Part shown: one piece after another, positions 46,996-55,867 of the stretch
Layout of the letters: every line of letters begins with the position of its first letter
How positions within the stretch are numbered: the first letter of the stretch is position 1
Origin: Methanoregula sp. UBA247
Lineage (GTDB): Archaea; Halobacteriota; Methanomicrobia; Methanomicrobiales; Methanospirillaceae
Length of the DNA stretch: 64,000 bases
Direction of reading: 5' to 3'
Assembly (NCBI GenBank): GCA_002495055.1
Contig: DADR01000021.1
Span: forward strand, 7,099-71,098
Translations under genes and position numbers: made by a program
The notes under the pieces: model-generated
Seen by the model: the letters and a program-made list of their open reading frames with translations, nothing else
Told to the model about the DNA's origin: nothing
Databases searched by the model: none

Positions 46996-47078
46996 GCGAG
47001 AATATCTAAGAGGTCAACAGAGGCGGACTCAAGATCCGTTCCCGTAGGGGTTCGCAGGTTCAACTCCTGCTTCTCGCA
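46996..47078 (+). tRNA. tRNA-Leu (anticodon CAA)
   Basis: 83 bases that fold as a class II tRNA. The acceptor stem gcgagaa pairs with ttctcgc, with A at 47078 as discriminator. D-arm tct...aga; anticodon stem gcgga / tccgt with loop ctcaaga, so the anticodon is CAA (reads UUG, Leu); long variable arm with ccc/ggg stem; T-arm gcagg-ttcaact-cctgc. CCA is not encoded. A T-rich ctcttttat follows and may end transcription. Confidence 0.93.
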
Positions 47079-47418
47079 CTCTTTTATCTAATCTATTCAG
47101 AGTCAATAAGAAGTCAAACTCTCGTATCTGTATTCCCAGAAAGCAGAGGCAAGAATATCGGCAATTTTCCTTTTTATTTGAATCTGCAGAAACACAAACG
47201 ATCCATTGATTTTGTGGATGTTCCGAGATTTTCCGGTCGAACCATAATATTCCTTTAGCTCGCGTTCACTTCCTTAACTTTCATATCGATTATTGTGCCG
47301 ATTAAAAGTATAGTCCAATACTGCTGATTGTTTTTAACTAATATTTTCAATCAACACTTACAATCATCACAGTTAGATAAGTTTAAATATTTTTAAAAAA
47401 AAGGAGATAGTACCACAA
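47079..47418. other. Intergenic region between tRNA-Leu and the signalling cluster
   Basis: 340 bp. No gene. At 47376-47392 aagtttaaatattttt is a TATA-like element for the microprotein/SatP/chemoreceptor cluster, followed by aaaggagat at 47399-47407. Confidence 0.45.
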
Positions 47419-47664
47419 TTGTTATATGAGGAACGTGAGGGATTGTGGTTTCCGGGTTATTATAAGGAAGTGAACGGAGTGAGTGAAAAAACCACGAAAT
47501 CGGGAATGAGAGGAAAAACAGGAAGGATTTCATCCCGCGGAAATTCCGTGAAGGATGATGTTCAGGATCATTTCAGCGTGCTGGATGAACTTGCTGCCAG
47601 GCTTGAGGAATATTATGCACTGTCAACGATGCCCGCCGGATGCAGCGGGGGTTATTATGATTGA
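47419..47664 (+). CDS. Small protein at the head of the signalling cluster, unknown
   Basis: Up to 81 residues from TTG at 47419; GTG 47472 or 47481 would give a shorter start. A basic, Ser/Gly-rich N-terminal part (KTTKSGMRGKTGRISSRG) is followed by an amphipathic helix DHFSVLDELAARLEEYYAL and a Tyr/Gly tail. No family recognised. Its stop overlaps the start of another short frame (ATGATTGA at 47657). Confidence 0.4.
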   Translation: MLYEEREGLWFPGYYKEVNGVSEKTTKSGMRGKTGRISSRGNSVKDDVQDHFSVLDELAARLEEYYALSTMPAGCSGGYYD

Positions 47665-47812
47665 AGGTTTGGACACCGGGCGAGTGATGGAACCGTGTGC
47701 GAATGCCAGTATCCCCGCGATCCCTTTGTGCAGTGTCAGGACCTACTGGCAATGGTATGCCTTGATGATTTCACTGCCGGGAGAGATACGGACCCCGGGT
47801 GTCTTCCAGTAA
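47657..47812 (+). CDS. Possible 51-residue ORF coupled to the preceding one
   Basis: ATG at 47657 overlaps the previous stop; the frame ends at 47812 (MIEGLDTGRVMEPCANASIP...). No ribosome-binding site of its own and no recognised family. Position in a chain of small frames is the only support. Confidence 0.25.
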   Translation: MIEGLDTGRVMEPCANASIPAIPLCSVRTYWQWYALMISLPGEIRTPGVFQ

Positions 47813-47822
47813 TTACGAGGAG

Positions 47823-47987
47823 ATGACAATCGGAGAACGGGACATGACAACGACCGACATCGCGTTTGAGATGGACATGAAGTGGATGAGGTTTGCGGAC
47901 CTGCTGGTTGATACCGGTGTTGTCACCGATACCCTGGAGAACAGGAAGTCTCAGGAAAAACCGGATGGCGGTAACCGGGTTCAGTGA
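47823..47987 (+). CDS. Microprotein A, paralog of the protein at 48681-48887
   Basis: 54 residues from ATG at 47823 (GAGG just before it), or 47 from ATG at 47844 with cggag 8 bases upstream. The stretch EMDMKWMRFADLLVDTGVVTD aligns without gaps to EMNTNWPEGTGLLSGTDMVPD of the 48681 protein. The shared pattern is E-M-[DN]-x2-W-x5-L-L-x2-T-x2-V-x-D-[TS]-[LI]-[ED]-x-R. Acidic, no membrane helix. Function unknown. The two microproteins flank the SatP gene. Confidence 0.5.
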   Translation: MTIGERDMTTTDIAFEMDMKWMRFADLLVDTGVVTDTLENRKSQEKPDGGNRVQ

Positions 47988-48054
47988 TCGTGAAAATTCT
48001 GAAATCGCCGTTTTTTGTAAATTTGACCTGAGAAAACAAGAAATTGAGGATGAA

Positions 48055-48648
48055 ATGGAAAACGTTGTGAAAGATTCAATAAAAGAGGTTAAAATCACTG
48101 ATGTAACGGCAAATCCGGCTCCGCTGGGTCTGCTTGCATTCGGCATGACGACCGTTCTGTTAAACCTGCATAATGCCGGATTCTTTGCACTGGGATCTAC
48201 GATCTTTGCAATGGGGATATTCTTCGGGGGTATCGCCCAGGTGATTGCAGGAATCATGGAATGGAAGAAGAATAACACGTTCGGTACAACCGCGTTTATT
48301 TCGTTTGGTTTTTTCTGGATATCACTCGTCAGCATGATTCTGTTGCCTAAACTCGGTATGAGTGATCCCATGCCCAAAGAAGCATTCGTGGCATTTCTCA
48401 CCCTGTGGGGCCTGTTCGCTTTTGTTATGTTTATTATTACGCTGAAATTGAACAAAGCATTACAGATCGTCTTCGGGCTGCTGACCGTTTTGTTCCTCCT
48501 CTTGATCGCAGGCAATGCTTCCGGGAGTGAGCTGATTTTGCAGATTGCCGGTATTGATGGTGTTATCTGCGGGCTCACCGCGATGTATACGGGTCTGGCG
48601 CAGGTCATGAATGAGGTGTACAAAGAACCGATGATCAATCTCGGCTGA
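48055..48648 (+). CDS. SatP/GPR1-FUN34-YaaH family acetate/succinate transporter
   Basis: 197 residues from ATG at 48055 with TGAGGA 5 bases before it; the longer frame from 47893 is unlikely. Signature NPAPLGLLAFGMTT near the N-terminus, six transmembrane helices, and LNLHNAGF and FFGGIAQVIAGIMEWKKNNTFGTTAF as family motifs. YaaH/SatP proteins move acetate and succinate with protons through hexameric channels. Methanomicrobiales usually need acetate as carbon source, which fits. It lies between two microprotein genes and ahead of a chemoreceptor gene. Confidence 0.93.
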   Translation: MENVVKDSIKEVKITDVTANPAPLGLLAFGMTTVLLNLHNAGFFALGSTIFAMGIFFGGIAQVIAGIMEWKKNNTFGTTAFISFGFFWISLVSMILLPKLGMSDPMPKEAFVAFLTLWGLFAFVMFIITLKLNKALQIVFGLLTVLFLLLIAGNASGSELILQIAGIDGVICGLTAMYTGLAQVMNEVYKEPMINLG

Positions 48649-48680
48649 CCGGTTGAATTTTAGAGATTTTTAAAGAGGAA

Positions 48681-48887
48681 ATGGAGATGGACATGGGAGA
48701 AATCAGCACTGAAATGAACACTAACTGGCCGGAAGGTACCGGCCTGCTGTCAGGGACGGACATGGTACCTGACTCTATCGACTGCAGAACAAACATTGAC
48801 GGGACCCTGGATTATACACCGGTTCCGCTGGCATTGAAAAATTTATGGTTATTCAAGAACGGAGGAGAAAGAAATGAAGTTTGTTGA
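48681..48887 (+). CDS. Microprotein B, paralog of microprotein A
   Basis: 68 residues from ATG at 48681 after agagg (ATG 48687 is also possible). N-terminal half matches microprotein A in the E-M-[DN]-x2-W...LL-x2-T-x2-V-x-D pattern; the C-terminal half (YTPVPLALKNLWLFKNGGER) is extra. Acidic, soluble. It overlaps the chemoreceptor start by 14 bp, so it is probably translated with it. Function unknown; a small adaptor is possible. Confidence 0.5.
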   Translation: MEMDMGEISTEMNTNWPEGTGLLSGTDMVPDSIDCRTNIDGTLDYTPVPLALKNLWLFKNGGERNEVC

Positions 48888-51800
48888 TGACATGAAAATC
48901 GGGAAGAAACTTTTAGGAGGATTCCTGATTGTTGTAGTTATACTTGCAATTGTAGCCGCGTATGGCTATATGAACGCCCAGAGTTCGGCAGTAAGAAGTG
49001 CCGAGATGTATAATGAACGCCTGTTACCGATAGTGGCTCTTGGTGATGTCCAGGCCGATTTCCAGCAAATGCGGGCTGAAGCGTACCGGTATACATACAT
49101 CCCGGAGTCACGGGCGACCCTGGATACCACCATAGCAGATCTTAATACGAATATCAAGAAGAACATGGACGTATACCGTGCAAATAGCCTGACCGATGTG
49201 GAAAAAGCCGATCTGGCAAAATTTGATACGAATTATGCAACGTTCATGCAGGAGTATGCTGCGCTTCAGGCCAATGCGAAGGCAAACAACATGGCAGCGG
49301 TTACTGCAGCCCTGACGGCAGGTTCACCCTTAATCAATGCCCGCACGGCAACCGTTGCAGCGTATAAGGATATTATCACCATCAATGAGAATAAGGCGAA
49401 GGTCCTGGCAGACCAGACTGCGGCTGATGCAGCAACGGCAAGCCTGTTCCTGGCAATTCTGACCATTGCGGGTATCGTGATCGCGATAGTACTGGGACTC
49501 TACCTTTCAAGGAGCATCACCAGTCCGATAGATGATGTCAAACGGAACCTTGACGAGCTCAGCAAAGGCCACCTTGGCAACCGGATGAAACTGTCCCGGA
49601 AAGATGAGATCGGCGAAATGGCAGGTACCATGGACACGTTCTCAGAAGACCTCCAGAAGAACGTTGTCGGCTCCATGAAGAAGATCGCTGACGGCGACCT
49701 GAACGTTATGGTTATGGCAAAGGACCCGCAGGACGAGATTACCCCGGCGCTCATGAACACCGTCACCTCGCTCCAGGGCCTGGTCACCGAAACCAGGATG
49801 CTCACTGAAGCAGGGGCAAACGGCAAACTGGATGTCCGGGGCAATGCGGACCACTTCAAGGGCGGCTACAAGGAGATCGTTGTGGGTGTCAACAATACTC
49901 TCGACGCGATCATCGGACCCCTGAACGTATCGGCCGAGTATATGGACCGGATCAGCAAAGGCGACATTCCGGCCAGGATCACCGACCAGTACAAGGGCGA
50001 TTTCAACGAGATCAAGAACAACTTAAACCAGTGCATTGACGCCATCAACCTGCTGGTTAAGGACAGCCAGATGCTGGCAGCCGGAGCAGTTGACGGCAAA
50101 CTGGATGTCCGAGCCGACGCATCCAAGCACCAGGGAGATTTTTAAAAAGACCATTGAAGGTGTCAATCACACGCTCGACGCGATCATCGGACCCCTGAAC
50201 ATGACCGCCGAGTATATGGACCGGATCAGCAAAGGCGACATCCCGGCCAGGATCACCGACACGTACAAAGGCGATTTCAACGAGATCAAGAACAACTTAA
50301 ACCAGTGTATCGACGCCATCAACCTGCTGGTTAAGGACAGCCAGATGCTGGCAACCGGAGCGATTGACGGCAAACTGGATATCCGAGCCGATGCATCCAA
50401 GCACCAGGGAGATTTTAAAAAGACCATTGAAGGTGTCAACAATACCCTTGACGCGATCATCGGACCTCTCAACGTTGCCGCCGAGTATATGGACCGGATC
50501 AGCAAAGGCGACGTCCCGGCCAGGATCACCGACCAGTATAAGGGCGATTTCAACGAGATCAAGAACAACTTAAACCAGTGTATCGACGGACTTGGCGGGC
50601 TTGTTGAGGCAAGTGAAACGCTCAAGCGGATGGCAGTCAATGACCATTCAAGAGGCGTGGAAGGAAACTATTTAGGAGTATTTGCCGATATCAAGACCTC
50701 GGTGAACACGGTCCGGGACCGGGTCAACCACATTGCCGACTCCCTGGCTTTGATCAGTAAAGGAGACCTGTCAGAATCCGAGGTATATCACAAGATTGGG
50801 AAACGGTCGGATAAAGACCGGGTAGTACCGTCATTCATCGGGACATTTGACGCACTCCAGAACCTGACAAAAGACGCAAACATGCTGTCCAACGCGGCAG
50901 TTGAAGGAAAACTATCCACCCGTGCCGATGCGACGAAGCATCACGGCGAGTATAAGAAGATCATCGAAGGAGTCAACCAGACCCTGGAATATTTCACCGC
51001 GCCACTCAACGAGGCCATGCGGGTTGCCGATACCTATGCAAAAGGCGATTTCACGAAACGGTTTGACGACCGTCTGCAGGTCCAGGGCGACTTTGCCCGG
51101 TTCAAGAAATCGTTGAACAATGTCGGTGTGCAGGTCTCCAAAGCGCTCCTGAAAGTCACCGAGCAGATAAACCAGCTTGCAGCCGGTGCACAGGAAGCCA
51201 CGGCCAGTGTTGAAGAAGTATCCGCAGGTTCAGCCCAGATCGCCAAGAACGCCGGTGCCGTCAGCCTGAACGCGGAAAAGAGCGGTGAAGGCATCAAGCA
51301 GGTCTTACGGGCAATGGAAGACCTGTCAACCACGGTCCAGGAAGTGGCGACAAAGGCAGAAGCAGTTGCCCAGGTCGCCAAGAAATCCGAGGAACTGTCC
51401 CAGAAAGGTTCAGACCTTGCCTCGAAGGCAGACCGGGGAATGGTCGGGATTACCAAGTCCTCAACCGAGGTCAACGGGATTATCCTTGATATCAAGTCCC
51501 AGATGGACAAGATCGGGGATATTGTCGTATTGATCGCAAACCTCGCCAACCAGACCAACCTTCTCGCCCTGAACGCAGCCATTGAAGCTGCCCGTGCAGG
51601 AGAGGCAGGCCGCGGGTTTGCGGTTGTTGCCACCGAAGTCAAGTCCCTGGCTGAAGAGTCCGAGAACTCGGCCGAGAAGATCCGCCAGATGATCGGCGAA
51701 CTCCAGAAACAGACCCAGCGTGCCGTCGAGAATGTTGAAAAGTCAACCAGCGAGGTCAAAGAAGGCGGTATTGCCCTGTCCCAGACCCTGGAGGTCTTCA

Positions 51801-52189
51801 ACAAGATTGTTGCATCCATCGACGAGATCAACAAAAATATCAATGACGTGGCAGCATCTGCAGAAGAACAGGCAGCTTCTGTCGAAGAAGTGACCGCAAG
51901 CGTGACCGAAGTCAACGGGCTGATCAATGATACCGCCAAGGAAGCCACGGACTCGGCAGCAGCAAGCGAGGAATCATCCGCTGCAATCGACCAGATCACC
52001 AAGATTGTCCAGAATGTGACCGTCATTGCAGACCAGGTCACAAAAGAAGTTGGGAAATTCAGGGTCCGGGCAGGTTCAGATGACGCCGCCGCTGACAATG
52101 ACTTTGCAACGGATGATGGCGAGGATTCGCAGGCCCCCCTCCACCGGATCACAAAAGCTGGATCTTCCAGTTCAGCGCGGGCTGCATAA
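48874..52189 (+). CDS. Methyl-accepting chemotaxis protein, interrupted by a single-base frameshift
   Basis: ATG at 48874 follows GGAGGAG. The first frame runs 423 codons to TAA at 50143-50145; the rest continues in the next frame to 52189. Skipping one T gives 1104 residues. Layout: helix 12-32, extracellular four-helix-bundle-like sensor (33-188), helix 189-211, HAMP (ITSPIDDVKRNLDEL), then several ~91-residue HAMP-like modules, and the signalling domain with the hairpin tip IEAARAGEAGRGFAVVATEV. The break is in a run of five T's; the next module has four at the same place. This may be a sequencing error, a real mutation, or +1 frameshifting. It heads the cheW/response regulator genes. Confidence 0.85.
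49888..50588 (+). repeat. Tandem, nearly identical ~273-bp modules in the chemoreceptor gene
   Basis: Repeats of period 274 and 273 bp: the ctcgacgcgatcatcgg segment occurs at 49900, 50174 and (with one change) 50447. Each unit codes for 91 residues with GVNNTLDAIIGPLN, AEYMDRISKGD, PARITD-x-YKGDFNEIKNNLNQCIDAINLLVKDSQML and KLD-[VI]-RADASKHQGDF. The first unit has one extra base (the frameshift). More diverged copies lie before and after (near 49790 and 50890). Confidence 0.88.
50139..50148 (+). other. Frameshift site in the chemoreceptor: T5A5 run with TTT-TAA
   Basis: In the upstream frame the bases read GAT TTT TAA AAA. A peptidyl-tRNA on TTT (50140-50142) can re-pair on TTT one base later (50141-50143), giving AAA next and restoring DFKKTIEG, exactly as in the sister module. 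A stop codon in the A site favours such +1 slips, as in bacterial prfB. Confidence 0.5.
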
Positions 52190-52213
52190 AGCAGTATCTT
52201 ACGAGGTCGGATC

Positions 52214-52819
52214 ATGAAACAGAACACGGATGAAAAAACCGGGACCCCCACCCCGGTTTCCGCAAAGCGGACCAGCAGAGGTGCGGTGCAGGGTGGACTG
52301 GAATCAGGGTCAAATACGGTCCAGGTAGTGGAGTTCTTACTGGGCAAGGAACACTTTGCCGTTGACCTGTTCAACGTCAGGGAAGTTGTGGAATATAAAA
52401 CAATAACCCAGTTGCCCGACACCCCTGCATATATCAAGGGGATCATTGATCTGCGCGGTGAAATTACCACTATCATCGATCTGAAAGAACGTCTGAACAT
52501 TACCCGGCAATCCGGTGCAACCGATGAAAACAGCCGGATCATCGTCCTCGACGATAGCATAACCGAATCCAAGACCGGAATCATGGTGGACAATGTGTCC
52601 TCCGTGACAACCTTTGATCGTTCCGCAGTAGATACCAGCACGTCCATGGTAGAACAGAACAATTCTGCCATTATCGGGATAATCAAAAAGAAGATTCGGG
52701 TCAAGGACCGGGATGCCCATGAACTCCTGATCCTTATCGATATCAAACGACTTGTTTCGGACGAGAGCGTTAAACTGGATATAACCAACCTGGCAGGCGC
52801 CGATGAGGTCACAGCGTAA
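52214..52819 (+). CDS. cheW: CheW-like chemotaxis coupling protein
   Basis: 201 residues. After a 38-residue linker the CheW domain runs from VQVVEFLLGKEHFAVDLFNVREVVEY, with LPDTPAYIKGIIDLRGEITTIIDLKERL, the conserved CheW core (P-x2-I-x-G-[IV]-x2-RG). It couples the receptor to CheA. CheA is not in the window. It lies 24 bp after the chemoreceptor. A second CheW-fold half may be diverged near SAVDTSTSMVEQNNSAII. Confidence 0.92.
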   Translation: MKQNTDEKTGTPTPVSAKRTSRGAVQGGLESGSNTVQVVEFLLGKEHFAVDLFNVREVVEYKTITQLPDTPAYIKGIIDLRGEITTIIDLKERLNITRQSGATDENSRIIVLDDSITESKTGIMVDNVSSVTTFDRSAVDTSTSMVEQNNSAIIGIIKKKIRVKDRDAHELLILIDIKRLVSDESVKLDITNLAGADEVTA

Positions 52820-52851
52820 AATATTTTTTTCCTGGTAGGAGGATGTTAGCG

Positions 52852-53373
52852 ATGTTAATGTTGAACAGACCGGAAATACTCCCCCCCACCCCCCTGGTAT
52901 CAGGGCATGGTTCGAACTCAGGTAATTGCCGGAGAATATCAGTACTTTATGTCGATGATAGCCCGGCACTGGCGAATATGATCTGTTTGTACCTCGACCG
53001 GGACGGGGAAATGATGGTCGATACATCGCTCTCTGATGAGGATGCCATGAATAAACTGAGGTATATCTCCTATGATGTGATCGTTACCGACTATAACCGT
53101 GAAGACAACGAAGGAAACGAACTCCTGCGGAATGTCCGGGCCAAGGGGGAGATGATTCCCTTTATCTATTTCGTGGCGTTCAGGGTTACCCGGTATGAAG
53201 ACGAGGCACACCTGCTCGGGCAGGTTACCTTCATAGAAAAAATGGGAAGTTCCGGTGCAAATTTAACTAAACTCCGCCAGGCTATTTTTGAGGCGGTTCC
53301 GGAAGACAGGATCAGGCCGGTGGTTCGTGCAGGACAATGTGCGGTTGGGCCGGATGGCACAGCAAAATCATGA
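52852..53373 (+). CDS. Response regulator, receiver-only
   Basis: 173 residues from ATG at 52852, 9 bases after TAGGAGG; ATG 52843 touches that site. The receiver domain starts at ISVLYVDDSPALANMI (acidic pair), has the phosphoacceptor Asp in DVIVTDYN and the Lys in FIEKMG. There is no output domain, only a 30-residue tail. Works in chemotaxis or as a phosphate relay; receivers of this kind in Methanomicrobiales often sit beside sensor kinases. Overlaps the start of a truncated receiver (ATGA). Confidence 0.85.
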   Translation: MLMLNRPEILPPTPLVSGHGSNSGNCRRISVLYVDDSPALANMICLYLDRDGEMMVDTSLSDEDAMNKLRYISYDVIVTDYNREDNEGNELLRNVRAKGEMIPFIYFVAFRVTRYEDEAHLLGQVTFIEKMGSSGANLTKLRQAIFEAVPEDRIRPVVRAGQCAVGPDGTAKS

Positions 53374-53504
53374 TCTCCGTGCTCTATGTCGATGATGAGC
53401 AGTTCCTTCTTGAGATCGCAAAATTGGTGATTACTCAGTACAAACCACTTAACTATACCCGGCAAAGACCTGGTGCACATAGTTCAAAATCATGGACTCT
53501 GTGA
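53370..53504 (+). pseudogene. Truncated receiver-domain fragment
   Basis: 44 codons from ATG at 53370, inside the stop of the response regulator. MISVLYVDDEQFLLEIAKLV is the start of a receiver domain (as in archaeal hybrid kinases), but the next residues are unlike any receiver and a TGA follows at 53502. It has no Asp/Lys active-site parts. Probably the remnant of a receiver/PAS kinase gene removed by deletion. Confidence 0.7.
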
Positions 53505-53823
53505 TTGAACCTAATCTTTTTTTAATCGTTCTTTTACAAATGAGCAGAAACCATCGATATTATTGATGTACACTTTACCGTTAGCGAACCGGTTCTGGTT
53601 GTTTTGTGTCTGAACCCGTTTGAAACAAGCCCATTATCACTTCTGACGGGCACGTAGTGTATGCACAACCAGGAGCACATTGATGACGGGGAACATTCAA
53701 CTGGTTGTATTGAGAAAATCTAACACCATGACCAGAACCGGTCTAGAAGAGATGTGGTGAACTCACGGTTCAGTTATCTCCCATGAGTCCGGTAATCTGC
53801 AATCACCCCGATATCGGTGCTGT
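53505..53823. other. Intergenic region after the signalling cluster
   Basis: 319 bp. Nothing coding. May contain the rest of the degraded kinase, but no similarity can be seen by eye. A T-run (ttttttt) follows the truncated frame at about 53517-53523 and may end transcription. Confidence 0.4.
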
Positions 53824-54459
53824 ATGGACTTCAGTCTGTTTGTTCAGGGAATCGTCATCGGTTTGACCCTTGCCGTACCGGTTGGTCCGATAGCCCTCAT
53901 ATGCATTCACCGGACAGTAAGTGATGGAAGACTCCATGGGATCTTATCCGGTATGGGAGTAGCGACCTCAGATTCATTCTATGCTGCCATCACGGTTCTT
54001 GGCCTCACGTTTATTTCCGGTGTGATAATCTCCCAGCAATATCTTTTCCGGTTCCTTGCCGGCATAGTTTTAATCCTTGTTGGCATCCGGATTTTCATGT
54101 CCGTACCCTTGTGTGTCAGCATAAAGACTGTACACGAGACGTACCTGAAGGATTACCTGTCCATGGTTGCCATTGCCATTGCAAATCCCCTCACACTCAT
54201 CTTCTTTTTGATAATGCTGCCGGGATTTGGGATTGTGATCGACTGCACATCTTTTGTGTCTGCTGCGGAATTTGTTGCCGGAGTTTTTTTTGGTTCTACG
54301 GTATGGTGGATCATTCTTTGCGGGGCAATCGGTTCGGTGCGTACCCACCTCGGTGGAGAAACACTTCGATTGATCAATCGTGTATCAGGACTCCTGATTT
54401 CCTGTTGTGGTGCCGGCATGCTCATCCTGCTCATTATGACAAGAGGACAATTTGGATGA
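53824..54459 (+). CDS. LysE family amino acid exporter
   Basis: 211 residues, six transmembrane helices. Signature VPVGPIALICIHRTVSDGRLHGILSGMGVATSDSFYAAI at the N-terminus (GPI and G-x-G-x2-[TS]-[GS]-D), and AIANPLTLIFFL in helix 4-5. LysE/RhtB proteins export lysine, homoserine or other amino acids. No regulator is next to it; substrate unknown. Confidence 0.92.
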   Translation: MDFSLFVQGIVIGLTLAVPVGPIALICIHRTVSDGRLHGILSGMGVATSDSFYAAITVLGLTFISGVIISQQYLFRFLAGIVLILVGIRIFMSVPLCVSIKTVHETYLKDYLSMVAIAIANPLTLIFFLIMLPGFGIVIDCTSFVSAAEFVAGVFFGSTVWWIILCGAIGSVRTHLGGETLRLINRVSGLLISCCGAGMLILLIMTRGQFG

Positions 54460-54680
54460 ACTACCTGTTTTTTGAACATTCTCCTGCATCGGAACGTTTT
54501 TGTGTGTGATACTACCTTCCCCGGGGATTTCAAATAAAAGATATGGCTGAATTATCCGGTATTCTACTGTTTTTAGGTACTTCAACTACCCCGGGAAGGA
54601 TTAATTATATTTTCTCTTGCGCTAAAAATTAAGCACTAAATAAAAAGCATAAAAAGGGATGAAAAAGAGGAGAGGTTGTA

Positions 54681-54989
54681 CTGACAGACAAGAAACCGGG
54701 ATCACCTCCGGGCGATGAGATAATAAGGGTAAAACTGCCCCAGAAACGAAACCGGGAAATGTTTGGGAATGCCGAACTTATGATGGGGGCAAACCATATC
54801 CGTGTCCGCTGTTTCGATGGTGTGACCCGGATGGGGAGAATCAAGGGAAAAATCAAAAAGAAAGTCTGGATCCGTGAAGGCGATATTCTCATTATCATTC
54901 CCTGGAACTTTCAGGATGAAAAATGCGATATTATCTACCGGTACACCGGCCCACAGGTCGAGTGGCTCCGGCGCAATAATTATCTTTAA
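54681..54989 (+). CDS. eif1a: Translation initiation factor aIF1A, apparent CTG start
   Basis: The OB-fold core MFGNAELMMGANHIRVRCFDGVTRMGRIKGKIKKKVWIREGD with WRRNN-type end is aIF1A. The frame is open above ATG 54759 and codes for DEIIRVKLPQKRNREM, the conserved N-terminal segment of the family, so ATG 54759 is too short. No ATG, GTG or TTG occurs in frame before the in-frame TGA at about 54660. CTG at 54681 lies 5 bases after GAGGAGAGG and gives 102 residues. aIF1A helps the 30S subunit select the start codon. A 1-base error upstream is the alternative. Confidence 0.9.
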   Translation: MTDKKPGSPPGDEIIRVKLPQKRNREMFGNAELMMGANHIRVRCFDGVTRMGRIKGKIKKKVWIREGDILIIIPWNFQDEKCDIIYRYTGPQVEWLRRNNYL

Positions 54990-55021
54990 TCTTCAGTTTT
55001 CCTATTTTAAAAAAAACGTTA

Positions 55022-55867
55022 TCAGATTGATTTGATGCGGACTTCAAATATTTTGATGACCAGCATCATATCTGTAGAACCATCGTTCTTAAATCTGAAT
55101 TTTATTTTATGGTTGGTTGGATCTGGAATCCTTTGTACCTTATATGATTGCGGAATATTCCATGAATTCCAGATATAGTTATCCCAGGCAACCGAATAAT
55201 CCTGAATTTGATCGTATGTATATACTATTTCAATCTCGTTTGGATTAGGAATAGCGGTCTCGTTGAAATATGGTTCCCCTACCAATGACATCTGTACCGT
55301 GCCAATACCTTCTTTTGCCATAATATTCGTGCTGGTAATATTGATGAGATTTATTACCATCTTGTTTGTTGTACTATCAAAGAACCACCGTGGCTCGGCG
55401 AGCATAACCGATCCAGTCACATCATGCCTGCGCAGTGCCACCGCTCCATTCTGGAGTGAAATATCTGTCTGTGAGCTCATCGATTCATAGCGAAGCTCAC
55501 CGGGAATAAACCTGGTATTGGGAATATAGGGAGGGAGGTATGACTCGGTGCCCGCAAAATTATTGATCTCGATGGTTGATGAGGGTGTACCGGAACTTGA
55601 ATTATATACGGTCAATGATCCCCCACCAATTTTGAGTGAGGTCTCTTTGAACGGCACGGTCTTGTATGCCAGGCTTTTTATATCATTTTGCAATACAATC
55701 ATGTTCTTTTCCATGATCTTCTCATCAGCACTCACCTGCTGCTGAAGGAGCAAAGGATATCCATAGAGTGTCACAAGACCGATACCAACAATCACCATTC
55801 CGAAGATAAGCATGAACCCAATCGCTTCGGAAACTCCGCTTTCAATTGATCTCGTATTCTTAACCAT
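55022..55867 (-). CDS. Pilin-like secreted protein, archaeal, C-terminal gene of the operon
   Basis: 281 residues from ATG at 55867 with GAGTGG upstream. N-terminal GVSEAIGFMLIFGMVIVGIGLV is a class III-like signal: short charged leader (SIESG) followed by a long hydrophobic helix, as in archaeal type IV pilins. The rest is a beta-rich extracellular domain (about 230 residues) with several Asn-Ser/Thr sites for glycosylation. No precise family is recognised; it resembles the archaeal pilin-like DUF7289 group. Last of six overlapping genes. Confidence 0.75.
   Translation of the reverse strand: MVKNTRSIESGVSEAIGFMLIFGMVIVGIGLVTLYGYPLLLQQQVSADEKIMEKNMIVLQNDIKSLAYKTVPFKETSLKIGGGSLTVYNSSSGTPSSTIEINNFAGTESYLPPYIPNTRFIPGELRYESMSSQTDISLQNGAVALRRHDVTGSVMLAEPRWFFDSTTNKMVINLINITSTNIMAKEGIGTVQMSLVGEPYFNETAIPNPNEIEIVYTYDQIQDYSVAWDNYIWNSWNIPQSYKVQRIPDPTNHKIKFRFKNDGSTDMMLVIKIFEVRIKSI

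Noticed and set aside
51034..52812. 592-codon open frame on the minus strand opposite the chemoreceptor and cheW
   Set aside because: It is antisense to well-supported coding sequence, is Ser/Thr-rich as expected for the complement of biased codons, and resembles no protein.
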